A stretch of 64,000 nucleotides of DNA, taken from Novosphingobium sp. UBA6272 (GTDB lineage: Bacteria > Pseudomonadota > Alphaproteobacteria > Sphingomonadales > Sphingomonadaceae). The position numbers and the translations under genes are program-made. Every line of letters starts with the position of its first letter. Positions within the stretch are counted from its first letter, which is position 1. Under the pieces are notes generated by a model. The model was not told the DNA's origin, searched no databases, and worked only from the letters and a program-made list of their open reading frames with translations. The stretch is from positions 1 through 64,000 of the forward strand of contig NZ_DJUW01000034.1 in NCBI RefSeq assembly GCF_002440635.1, given 5' to 3'. Of the stretch, positions 17,114 through 24,773 are shown one piece after another.

Positions 17114-19786
17114 ATGACAATGCGCATGTTGATCGATGCGCGCCACCCGGAAGAGACCCGGGTGGCGGTGCTCAAAGGCAACCGGATTGAAGAATTCGAC
17201 TTTGAATCTGCTGAACACAAGCAGATCAAGGGCAACATCTACCTCGCCAAAGTAACCCGCGTAGAACCGTCGCTGCAGGCGGCGTTCGTCGATTTCGGTG
17301 GTAACCGTCACGGGTTCCTGGCCTTCAGCGAAATCCATCCGGACTACTACCAGATCCCCAAGGAAGACCGCGAGGCCCTGCTGGCGGAAGAAGCCGCCCA
17401 TGCCGAGGAAGAAGCCGCCCTACGCGCGATTGCTGAGGGTGAGGAAGATTTCGTCGGCGATGATGAACTGGGCGAAACCCTGGCCGACGACATGGCCGGG
17501 ACCACGCACGAGCATCACCATGACGAAGACGATTTCGGTGGTTTGACCGAAGTCGACACCGCGGAAAAGGACGAAGTCGCGACGATCGAAGACGGTCATG
17601 TCGAAAACGGCTTTGACCACGATGGTGAAGAATCGGGCGAAGACAGCGATTCCGACGAACCGCGCCGCGGGCGTGGCCGGGGCCGCCGCCGTCAGGGCGG
17701 CAACCGCGGCCATGCCAAGGAAGCCGACGAACTGCGCGCCAAGCGGATGGCGCTGCGTCGTCGCTACAAGATTCAGGACGTGATCCAGCGTCGCCAAGTG
17801 CTGCTGGTCCAGGTCGTCAAGGAGGAACGCGGCAACAAGGGTGCCGCGCTGACCACTTACCTCAGCCTGGCCGGCCGCTATTGCGTGCTGATGCCCAATT
17901 CCAGCCATGGTGGCGGGATCAGCCGCAAGATCAGCTCGGCCGCCGATCGCAAGCGCCTGAAGACCATCATTGCTGAGCTTGACCTGCCCAAGTCGATGGG
18001 CTGCATCGTCCGCACCGCCGGGCTGCAGCGCACCAAGACCGAGATCAAGCGCGATTTCGACTACCTGGCCAGGCTGTGGGACGGAATTCGCGAAACCACG
18101 CTGAGCAGCACGGCTCCGGCGCTGATCCATTCGGACAGCGATCTGATCAAGCGCGCGATCCGCGACATCTACAATCGCGAGATCGAGGATGTCGTGGTCG
18201 AAGGCGAAGACGGCTATCGCGCCGCCCGTGACTTCATGAAGCTGTTGATGCCGAGCCACGCCAAGCGGGTGAAGCACTATGCCGATCCGGTGCCGCTGTT
18301 CCAGCGCTATGGCGCCGAGGATCAGCTGACCGCGATGTACGATCCGGTCGTCCAGCTGAAGAGCGGCGGCTATATCGTCATCAATCCGACCGAAGCGCTG
18401 GTTTCGATCGACATCAACTCGGGCCGCTCGACCAAGGAGCACGGAATCGAGGCGACCGCGTTCAATACCAACCTTGAAGCCGCGCGCGAAATCGCCCGCC
18501 AGCTGCGCCTGCGCGACATGGCCGGCCTGGTGGTGATCGATTTCATCGATATGGAATACAACTCCAACGTCCGAAAAGTCGAAAAGGCGATGAAGGACGC
18601 GCTGAAGAACGATCGGGCGCGGATCCAGGTGGGCCGCATCTCGTCATTCGGCCTGATGGAAATGAGCCGCCAGCGCCTACGCACCGGTGTGCTCGAAGCC
18701 ACCACCCGCGGCTGCCCGCACTGCGACGGCACCGGCCTGGTCCGCACCGCCTCCAGCGCCGGTCTTTCGGCCCTGCGCCTGATCGAGGATGAAGCGGCCA
18801 AGGGCAAGGGTTCGGTCATCTCGCTCTTTGCCAGCACCGAAGCGGCGGTTTACCTGCTCAACGCCAAGCGCTCCGATCTCGGTGAGATCGAGGAACGCTA
18901 TGGCGTCCGCGTCGAAGTGCTGCCCGAGGGTGAGAACGAAGGCGCCAAGATGCGCGTTGCTTCGTCCGGCCCGCGCCCCGAATTCACCCCGCGCTTCGAA
19001 CCGATCGTGATCGAAGAAGACGATGACGATATCATCGAGGACGAGGACGAGTTCGAGGCCGATAACGAAGAGCGCCGGGATGATGGCGAAGGCCGCGGCA
19101 AGCGCCGCCGCAAGCGTCGTCGCCGTGGCGGCCGTGATCGCGACGGTGAAGGTGAAGGTGAATCCGGCCAGCGCGATGATGCCGACGAAGGCGACGAGTC
19201 CGACTCCGAGGACGGGGATGGTGCAACCGGGGAACGCTCTGCCGAGGATGGCGAAGCGCCGCGCAAAAAGCGCCGCCGTGGTCGCCGCCGCCGCGGTGGC
19301 CGTGGCCGTGGTGACGGTGAAGGCGGTATCGAGGGGGGCGAAGACGAAGCCGGCGATACCGACGATGCGGCGACCGATGATGCACCGGCGGAAGCTGCTG
19401 GCGCAACCGAGGTCGCTGCCGAAGAGGCTCCGGCCAAGCCCAAGCGCAGCCGCAAGAAGAAGGTAGAAGCCGAGGAAGCGCCTGCTGCCGAAGAAGCACC
19501 CGCCGCCGAAGAACCGGCTGTGGCTGCTGAGGAAGCCCGGGCCAAGCCGAAGCGGACCCGCAAGAAAAAGGTTGAGGCTGAAGCCGAAGTTGAAGCCCCC
19601 GCCCCTGTTGCGGAAGAACCGGCTGCCGAGGAAGCTCCGGCCAAGCCCAAGCGCAGCCGGAAGAAGGCGGTTGAGCCTGCCTCGGAAACGATCACCGAAG
19701 AGGCCGCCACTGCTCCTGCCGAACTTACGGATGAAGAGCCAGCGACGCCACGGCGTGGCTGGTGGCAACGGACCTTCGGCGAATAG
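17114..19786 (+). CDS. rne: ribonuclease E/G family endoribonuclease
   Basis: Central mRNA-decay and rRNA-processing nuclease. The 890-residue protein has an S1 domain (about 35-250) split by a long acidic, His-rich then Arg-rich insert (about 90-216), the DNase I-like catalytic core with metal-binding D433 (VSIDINSGRST) and D476 (VVIDFIDM), 43 residues apart as in E. coli, the zinc-link CPHC at 534-537, and a C-terminal disordered scaffold from about 640 of alternating acidic and Arg-rich blocks plus three PAKPKRSRKK-type repeats. ATG at 17114 with GGAG 8 nt before; the frame stays open upstream but without conserved sequence. Confidence 0.95.
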   Translation: MTMRMLIDARHPEETRVAVLKGNRIEEFDFESAEHKQIKGNIYLAKVTRVEPSLQAAFVDFGGNRHGFLAFSEIHPDYYQIPKEDREALLAEEAAHAEEEAALRAIAEGEEDFVGDDELGETLADDMAGTTHEHHHDEDDFGGLTEVDTAEKDEVATIEDGHVENGFDHDGEESGEDSDSDEPRRGRGRGRRRQGGNRGHAKEADELRAKRMALRRRYKIQDVIQRRQVLLVQVVKEERGNKGAALTTYLSLAGRYCVLMPNSSHGGGISRKISSAADRKRLKTIIAELDLPKSMGCIVRTAGLQRTKTEIKRDFDYLARLWDGIRETTLSSTAPALIHSDSDLIKRAIRDIYNREIEDVVVEGEDGYRAARDFMKLLMPSHAKRVKHYADPVPLFQRYGAEDQLTAMYDPVVQLKSGGYIVINPTEALVSIDINSGRSTKEHGIEATAFNTNLEAAREIARQLRLRDMAGLVVIDFIDMEYNSNVRKVEKAMKDALKNDRARIQVGRISSFGLMEMSRQRLRTGVLEATTRGCPHCDGTGLVRTASSAGLSALRLIEDEAAKGKGSVISLFASTEAAVYLLNAKRSDLGEIEERYGVRVEVLPEGENEGAKMRVASSGPRPEFTPRFEPIVIEEDDDDIIEDEDEFEADNEERRDDGEGRGKRRRKRRRRGGRDRDGEGEGESGQRDDADEGDESDSEDGDGATGERSAEDGEAPRKKRRRGRRRRGGRGRGDGEGGIEGGEDEAGDTDDAATDDAPAEAAGATEVAAEEAPAKPKRSRKKKVEAEEAPAAEEAPAAEEPAVAAEEARAKPKRTRKKKVEAEAEVEAPAPVAEEPAAEEAPAKPKRSRKKAVEPASETITEEAATAPAELTDEEPATPRRGWWQRTFGE

Positions 19787-19815
19787 CCGCTTCCACGAAC
19801 CGGAATTTTTGCTCA

Positions 19816-19845
19816 GTGATCGGCCGCCCTCGGGCTGCCGATCAC
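19816..19845 (+). terminator. probable rne terminator
   Basis: Perfect 9-bp inverted repeat, GTGATCGGC at 19816-19824 and GCCGATCAC at 19837-19845, 30 bp after the rne stop, with further pairing of CCC/GGG inside the loop. It lies between convergent genes and has no long T-run, so strength is uncertain. Confidence 0.5.
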
Positions 19846-19872
19846 CTGGCACCCGATCACTGTAATGCTTCT

Positions 19873-20505
19873 CTATCCGGCCTTTGCCGCCTCACCCCAT
19901 TCCATCCACCCCGCCCAGCGGGGGGTCTTGGGGGCATAACGCTCGCCTGTCTGCAGCGGTGCAAATCCTGCCGCCGAAATTGCACTGCTGACCGGACGCG
20001 TCAGATGGCACCCACCAGCGAGCCGCTTCCAGACCGGCTCGATCCGCCCTTGCCAATTGCGGACACGCTGATCGGGTGCGCTACCATGCTCGGCATAGAG
20101 CAGCCGCCCGCCTGGGCGCAGAATTCGGCGCAGTTCTCTCAAAGTCTGCGCCTGATCACCAACCGAACACAACGTGAAGGTGCAAACGACGCAATCGAAA
20201 CTTTCGTCTTCGAACGGGATCGCTTCGCCGTACCCTTGCCTGACATCGGCGGCCCAGCCCTTTTTGGCGACAGCCTCGCGGGCATATTGGAGTCCCTTGG
20301 CGGAAGGATCCATGCCCGAAAAGGACGTAACCTTACCTAAATCATAGAACTCATGATTGAGACCACCACCGCAGCCGATTTCAAACACCTTTCCGCTCGC
20401 TAGCGGGACGACTTTATCTCGCAGCGCCGACACCGCCGGAGACGAACAGGCGCACTGGATGAGCCGCGGAACGACATTTTCGTCATACCAGTTTCCAAAA
20501 CCCAT
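19873..20505 (-). CDS. class I SAM-dependent methyltransferase
   Basis: Cytoplasmic methyltransferase of 210 residues with motif I VFEIGCGGGLNHEFY, acidic MDPS at the end of strand 2, ESFDCVVCTFTLCSV and LRPGGRLLYAEHG. It resembles UbiE/phospholipid methyltransferase-like proteins but the substrate is unknown. The ATG at 20505 has a good GGAGGG site; a longer reading to 20547 is open. Convergent with rne. Confidence 0.83.
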   Translation of the reverse strand: MGFGNWYDENVVPRLIQCACSSPAVSALRDKVVPLASGKVFEIGCGGGLNHEFYDLGKVTSFSGMDPSAKGLQYAREAVAKKGWAADVRQGYGEAIPFEDESFDCVVCTFTLCSVGDQAQTLRELRRILRPGGRLLYAEHGSAPDQRVRNWQGRIEPVWKRLAGGCHLTRPVSSAISAAGFAPLQTGERYAPKTPRWAGWMEWGEAAKAG

Positions 20506-20776
20506 GGCCGCTTGCCCTCCTCTGCCCGTGTGCAGCCATGATGGCACAAACGCGCGTCAGGGGAAGCGCCAAGATAACCAACAATGCAAGGCCCTCCTGA
20601 CGGCCCGCCACGGCCCGGCAGCGAGTACGCGAACCACTTTTCCAGATCGTCCCAGTCAAGCGTTGACCAAATAGCCCCGCAGTCGGAAGTCAATTGACGT
20701 TCGTAATCCCCTCTCGCGCGGGCCCTAGGATATACATATTTGATACCAGCCCCAATTGCAGCTAGTCTGCCGAGAA

Positions 20777-21298
20777 ATGTCAGAACTGCTGAAACAGACT
20801 GCCCTGCTCGATAGCTTGACCGACAAGCAGCGCGAAGTGCTGTTGCTGGTTGCGGAAGGCATGACCAGCAAGGAAATCGCCAGAAAATTGAGCATTTCGG
20901 AAAGCGCGGTCAACCAACGGATCGAGGTGATCAGGCAGCGCCTGGGAGGGATGTCCCGGGCTAGCATTGCCCGCCTCTACCGCGACACCAACGCCCTGAT
21001 ATTCACGATTCCAACCAGTAATTCTCTTACAGGTAATGCAATCCATCTTCAGGCCGAGAGCGAATTCGACCAGCAGTTGTCGTCGGAGGGTGCCGAAGTC
21101 TTCAACGCACCTGGTGACGAGGCCGACGGCGAGTTGCAACCCTCCACTTTTCCCCTTTTGATGCGCGGAAGCGAAGGCAAGCAGTGGCGCCATGCCGCTG
21201 TAGTCTTGATTGCCGTGGGGGTCGTCAGTCTGGCCCTACTACTGATCGTTGTCAGCCATAGCCTGCTCGATATGCTCGGCCAAGGTCACGGCAGCTAA
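20777..21298 (+). CDS. membrane-tethered LuxR-type HTH regulator (first paralogue)
   Basis: A 173-residue protein with an N-terminal LuxR/GerE helix-turn-helix (14-70; LTDKQREVLLLVAEGMTSKEIA, recognition helix SESAVNQRIEVIR), an unstructured linker (about 75-135) and one C-terminal membrane helix (about 140-159). It has no receiver or ligand domain, so it should bind DNA while anchored in the inner membrane. ATG at 20777; the ribosome site is weak. The next gene starts 1 nt after its stop. A very similar HTH protein lies at 21784-22308. Confidence 0.82.
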   Translation: MSELLKQTALLDSLTDKQREVLLLVAEGMTSKEIARKLSISESAVNQRIEVIRQRLGGMSRASIARLYRDTNALIFTIPTSNSLTGNAIHLQAESEFDQQLSSEGAEVFNAPGDEADGELQPSTFPLLMRGSEGKQWRHAAVVLIAVGVVSLALLLIVVSHSLLDMLGQGHGS

Positions 21299-21299
21299 A

Positions 21300-21758
21300 A
21301 TGGGCGCGGCTTTTGCTCTCCTGTTCGTATTGAACGTGATCGCTTGTGTAGTCTGCCTCAAACATCGCTGCTTGCTCCACTGCGACTGCAACGCGGCTTT
21401 GATTCTGCCGACTGCCGCCTGGTTTGCCGTCGAGGCCAGCGCCTTGCCGGCATACCTAGGCCCGCTGGTCACCTTGACCGTTGCCGAGCTTGGAGCGCTG
21501 GTCTTGCTGGTGCGGCTGGTCGATTATCATGACCGCTGGTTACCAATCGTTATAGGCTCCCTCGCCTTGATCGCAGCATTGGGTGGCCTGCTCGATCTGT
21601 TTGGCCTTGGTATGGCCGGCACCGTCCGCCGCGCTATTGCACTCACAAGTTGGGCCCTGGCTAGCGGATTGACGATTGCATCAGGAATCGCGCTGCTAGG
21701 TTACACCAGGCTCCGTGGGCAAACCGCAGGCATTGCTCCGAGCGATCCACTAGGCTAG
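21300..21758 (+). CDS. small polytopic membrane protein with a Cys/His cluster, family not recognised
   Basis: A 153-residue hydrophobic protein with about five membrane helices (roughly 3-20, 33-50, 52-72, 80-103, 110-135). Between helices 1 and 2 lies C16-x2-C19-x2-H22-x-C24-x2-H27-C28-x-C30: five Cys and two His in 15 residues, suggesting metal or redox sensing. It starts 1 nt after the stop of the first HTH gene and is followed 25 bp later by the second, so the three form one unit. No named family comes to mind; anti-regulator or sensor is inference from context. Confidence 0.7.
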   Translation: MGAAFALLFVLNVIACVVCLKHRCLLHCDCNAALILPTAAWFAVEASALPAYLGPLVTLTVAELGALVLLVRLVDYHDRWLPIVIGSLALIAALGGLLDLFGLGMAGTVRRAIALTSWALASGLTIASGIALLGYTRLRGQTAGIAPSDPLG

Positions 21759-21783
21759 CCTTACCGGGCGAAAAGGGAATCTA

Positions 21784-22308
21784 ATGACCCACGGCGCCAA
21801 ACCCATGCCGCAGCTAACCAAGAAGCAACGCGACGTTTTGGCGCTAGTTGCAGATAACCGCACCAGCAAGGAAATTGCGGCTCGCTTGGGCATATCGGAA
21901 AGCGCGGTAAATCAGCGTATCGAAATGGTCAGAGCTCGCCTCGGCGGGCTTCCTCGGGGTGAACTGGCCCGCCTTTACAGGCAGAAGTATTCACCTAATG
22001 ATTTGAATTTAGAAGAGTCTTTGCCAACATGGCAGAAAATTCACCTTCCCAATGCGGACCGATTTAGCAAAGAAGGACTTGCGGAAAGTATCCCTCCTTC
22101 CGGGTCCGACGGGTCGCGCTTGGCGGAGCCGGACAAAGGGGATGGGTCGCGACTGACCGCAGTTTTCTTCCAACCGGACGATACTTGGCTGTGGCGCGAT
22201 GATCGCGCCACAGCCCTTGTTCGCTTTGGCATGATCGCGGCAATTGTTGGCGCTTCGCTTGCGATCGCCTTTGCTGTGACCAATTTCTTGGGGCCGGTGG
22301 GCGGATGA
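21784..22308 (+). CDS. membrane-tethered LuxR-type HTH regulator (second paralogue)
   Basis: A 174-residue protein built as its partner at 20777: LuxR/GerE HTH (11-66; recognition helix SESAVNQRIEMVR, the first nine residues identical to the paralogue), a polar linker and one C-terminal membrane helix (about 148-168). AAGGGAA lies about 6 nt before the ATG. The near-identical recognition helices imply that both proteins read the same DNA site. A short hairpin (GGGGC/GCCCC, 22326-22340) follows before sdhB. Confidence 0.82.
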   Translation: MTHGAKPMPQLTKKQRDVLALVADNRTSKEIAARLGISESAVNQRIEMVRARLGGLPRGELARLYRQKYSPNDLNLEESLPTWQKIHLPNADRFSKEGLAESIPPSGSDGSRLAEPDKGDGSRLTAVFFQPDDTWLWRDDRATALVRFGMIAAIVGASLAIAFAVTNFLGPVGG

Positions 22309-22325
22309 CCATTCATTTTCCCCTC

Positions 22326-22340
22326 GGGGCTGCTTGCCCC
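22326..22340 (+). terminator. short hairpin between the regulator triad and sdhB
   Basis: GGGGC at 22326-22330 and GCCCC at 22336-22340 with a 5-nt loop. It is short and lacks a T-run, so it may only weaken read-through into sdhB. Confidence 0.3.
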
Positions 22341-22406
22341 TGCGCGATGAATCGCTAGAGAGGGCCGCAAAGGGCGGTACCACGCCACCGAAAAACAGGG
22401 ACTGTC

Positions 22407-23189
22407 ATGGCAAGCTTCACTCTCCCCGCTAACAGCAAGATCAGCGGCAAGGGCACGCACCACAAGGCTGAAGGTGTCGGACGGGTCAAGAAGTTCACGG
22501 TCTATCGCTACGATCCCGACAGCGGCGAGAACCCGCACTACGACGTTTTCGAGATCGATCTCGACAAGTGCGGACCGATGGTTCTCGACGCGCTGATCAA
22601 GATCAAGTCGGACATGGACCCGACGCTGACCTTCCGCCGGTCATGCCGCGAGGGGATCTGCGGATCCTGCGCGATGAACATGAACGGCCGCAACGGCCTC
22701 GCCTGCACCACCGCGATCGAAGACCTCTCCGGCGATGTTCGGATCACCCCGCTCCCGGCCATGGAAGTGGTGAAGGACCTGGTCCCCGATTTTACCCACT
22801 TCTATGCCCAGTACGCTTCGATCCGGCCCTGGCTGCAGACCGTCAGCACCACGCCCTCGGGCAAAGAGCGGCTGCAAAGCCCCGAACAGCGCGAGAAGCT
22901 TGACGGGCTCTACGAATGCATCCTGTGCGCCTGCTGCTCGACCAGCTGCCCGAGCTATTGGTGGAACAGCGACAAGTTCCTTGGTCCGGCGATCCTGCTC
23001 CAGGCCTATCGCTGGCTAGCCGACAGCCGCGACGAGATGACCGGCGAACGGCTTGACGAGTTGGAGGATCCGTTCCGACTTTATCGCTGCCACACGATCA
23101 TGAACTGCGCCAACGTCTGCCCCAAGGGCCTGAGCCCGGCCCGCGCGATAGCCGAGATCAAGAAGCTGCAGGCGGAGCGCCACGTTTGA
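22407..23189 (+). CDS. sdhB: succinate dehydrogenase iron-sulfur subunit
   Basis: Electron-transfer subunit of complex II. The 260-residue protein has all three cluster motifs: the 2Fe-2S set C80, C85, C88 and C100; then C171-x2-C174-x-C176 with C177 and C181; then C228, C234 and C238-P. Start ATG at 22407. Unusually, sdhA, sdhC and sdhD are not immediately upstream: the regulator triad is there instead. The stop overlaps the start of the thioesterase gene (TTGA). Confidence 0.96.
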   Translation: MASFTLPANSKISGKGTHHKAEGVGRVKKFTVYRYDPDSGENPHYDVFEIDLDKCGPMVLDALIKIKSDMDPTLTFRRSCREGICGSCAMNMNGRNGLACTTAIEDLSGDVRITPLPAMEVVKDLVPDFTHFYAQYASIRPWLQTVSTTPSGKERLQSPEQREKLDGLYECILCACCSTSCPSYWWNSDKFLGPAILLQAYRWLADSRDEMTGERLDELEDPFRLYRCHTIMNCANVCPKGLSPARAIAEIKKLQAERHV

Positions 23190-23662
23190 GCGAGACGGGT
23201 TACGGCGATGATCGCGGGTTCCGGAGTGAGCCCGATCCCGAGAATCCCGGTTGGCACACCTGGCAGCTGATCGATTCGACCCGCTTCAACAGCTGGATGT
23301 TTCCCAAGCTGTTGGTCCGCGCAGATCCTGACGGCAAGGCGCGGCTGCGGATGTTCCCCGAACACCGCCACACCAACCTGGGCAACAACATCCACGGCGG
23401 AACGGTGATGGCGCTGGTCGACATCGCGCTGTTCGCCTGTTCGCGGATGCTGGGGATTATCGAGGCGGGGACTGCGGTCACGCTTGATCTCAACGTCCAG
23501 TTCATCGGCGCAGGCAAGCCGGGCATTCCCTGCGATGCGGTAACCGAAGTGCTGAAGGAAACCCGGCGACTGGTTTTCCTGCGCGGCGTGGTGGAACAGG
23601 GCGATGGTCACCTGGTCGCGGCATTCTCGGGAACGATCCGCAAGCCCACCGGGCCGCGATGA
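23186..23662 (+). CDS. PaaI-type hotdog thioesterase
   Basis: A 158-residue hotdog-fold protein with HGGTVMALVDIALFACSR, the catalytic/helix motif of the PaaI group, preceded by a His-Arg-His stretch and followed by LDLNVQFIG. Likely hydrolyses an acyl-CoA thioester; substrate unknown. The start is TTG in a TTGA overlap with sdhB, and its own stop overlaps the zapE start (ATGA), so sdhB, this gene and zapE appear translationally coupled. Confidence 0.82.
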   Translation: MSETGYGDDRGFRSEPDPENPGWHTWQLIDSTRFNSWMFPKLLVRADPDGKARLRMFPEHRHTNLGNNIHGGTVMALVDIALFACSRMLGIIEAGTAVTLDLNVQFIGAGKPGIPCDAVTEVLKETRRLVFLRGVVEQGDGHLVAAFSGTIRKPTGPR

Positions 23663-24771
23663 CCCGGATTTCCGATCGTTATGCGCAGCTGGTCGAGGCT
23701 GGCGAGCTGCGCGCCGATCCTGAACAGCTCGCCGCAGCGGAGCGGCTCGATGCCTTGCAGCAGCAACTGGAGTCCGCTTCGTCGCCGGGGCTGCTCGGAA
23801 AACTGTTCGGAAAGAAGGCTCCAGCGCCGCGCGGGCTCTACCTGTGGGGCGGGGTCGGCCGCGGCAAGTCGATGCTGATGGACCTGTTTCACCAGTGCCT
23901 CGAAGTTCCGGAGAAGCGCCGGGTCCACTTCCACGCCTTCATGATCGAGGTTCACGCCCGGCTGCGCGAGGCCCGCAAGAGCGAAACCGGCGACCCGATC
24001 CCGCCGGTTGCCGCAGCAATTGCCACCGGGCTGAGGGTTCTGGCCTTCGACGAAATGGTCGTGAACAATTCGGCCGATGCAATGATCATGAGCCGGCTGT
24101 TCACCGCCCTGATCCGCGACCATGGCCTGGTCATCGTCACGACCAGCAACCGGGCGCCGAACCAGCTCTACAAGGACGGGCTCAACCGCGAGCATTTCCT
24201 GCCGTTCATCGCCCTGATCGAGCAGGACCTTGACGTCATGGCGCTCAACGGCCCGTTCGACTACCGGCTCGAACGGCTCGCGGGGATCGATACGTGGCAC
24301 ACCCCCCTGGGTGACGCCGCCACTGCGCAAGTGCGGGAGGCGTTCTTCCGGCTGACCGACTATCCGCCGGAAGACAGCGCCCATGTTCCCTCGGCCGATC
24401 TGGACCTCGGTGGCGGGCGAATCCTTCACGTTCCAAAAAGCCTGAAGGGTGTCGCCGTCTTCAGCTTCAAGCGGCTGTGCGCCGAAGCCCGCGGCGCGCC
24501 CGACTACCTGGCGATCGCGCAGGCTTATCACACCGTGATCGTCGTCGGCATTCCGCAGATGGGGCCGGAAAACCGCAATGAAGCGGCCCGCTTTGTGACG
24601 CTGATCGACGCGCTGTACGAGAACAAGGTCAAGCTGTTCGCCACCGCTGCGGCAGAGCCGGACCAGCTCTATACCGCCGGCGACGGCGCGTTCGAATTCG
24701 AGCGCACCGTCAGCCGGCTGATGGAAATGCAAAGCGCCGAGTACCTCGCCGCCGGTCACGGCGAGGCCTAG
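23659..24771 (+). CDS. zapE: cell division-associated AFG1-type ATPase
   Basis: A 370-residue AFG1/ZapE ATPase. Walker A at 64-71 (GGVGRGKS), Walker B VLAFDEMVV, sensor TTSNRAPNQLY and the family phrase HFHAFMIEVH. In E. coli ZapE affects FtsZ ring stability; mitochondrial AFG1 assists respiratory complexes, which makes its coupling to sdhB here suggestive. Starts at an ATGA overlap with the thioesterase and ends 2 bp from the convergent TonB receptor gene. Confidence 0.9.
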   Translation: MTRISDRYAQLVEAGELRADPEQLAAAERLDALQQQLESASSPGLLGKLFGKKAPAPRGLYLWGGVGRGKSMLMDLFHQCLEVPEKRRVHFHAFMIEVHARLREARKSETGDPIPPVAAAIATGLRVLAFDEMVVNNSADAMIMSRLFTALIRDHGLVIVTTSNRAPNQLYKDGLNREHFLPFIALIEQDLDVMALNGPFDYRLERLAGIDTWHTPLGDAATAQVREAFFRLTDYPPEDSAHVPSADLDLGGGRILHVPKSLKGVAVFSFKRLCAEARGAPDYLAIAQAYHTVIVVGIPQMGPENRNEAARFVTLIDALYENKVKLFATAAAEPDQLYTAGDGAFEFERTVSRLMEMQSAEYLAAGHGEA

Positions 24772-24773
24772 GC

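Noticed and set aside
17420..18442. 340-codon leftward frame inside rne
   Set aside because: Antisense shadow without family motifs.
18677..19852. 391-codon leftward frame opposite the 3' part of rne
   Set aside because: Low-complexity product caused by the repeated acidic/basic codons of the sense strand.
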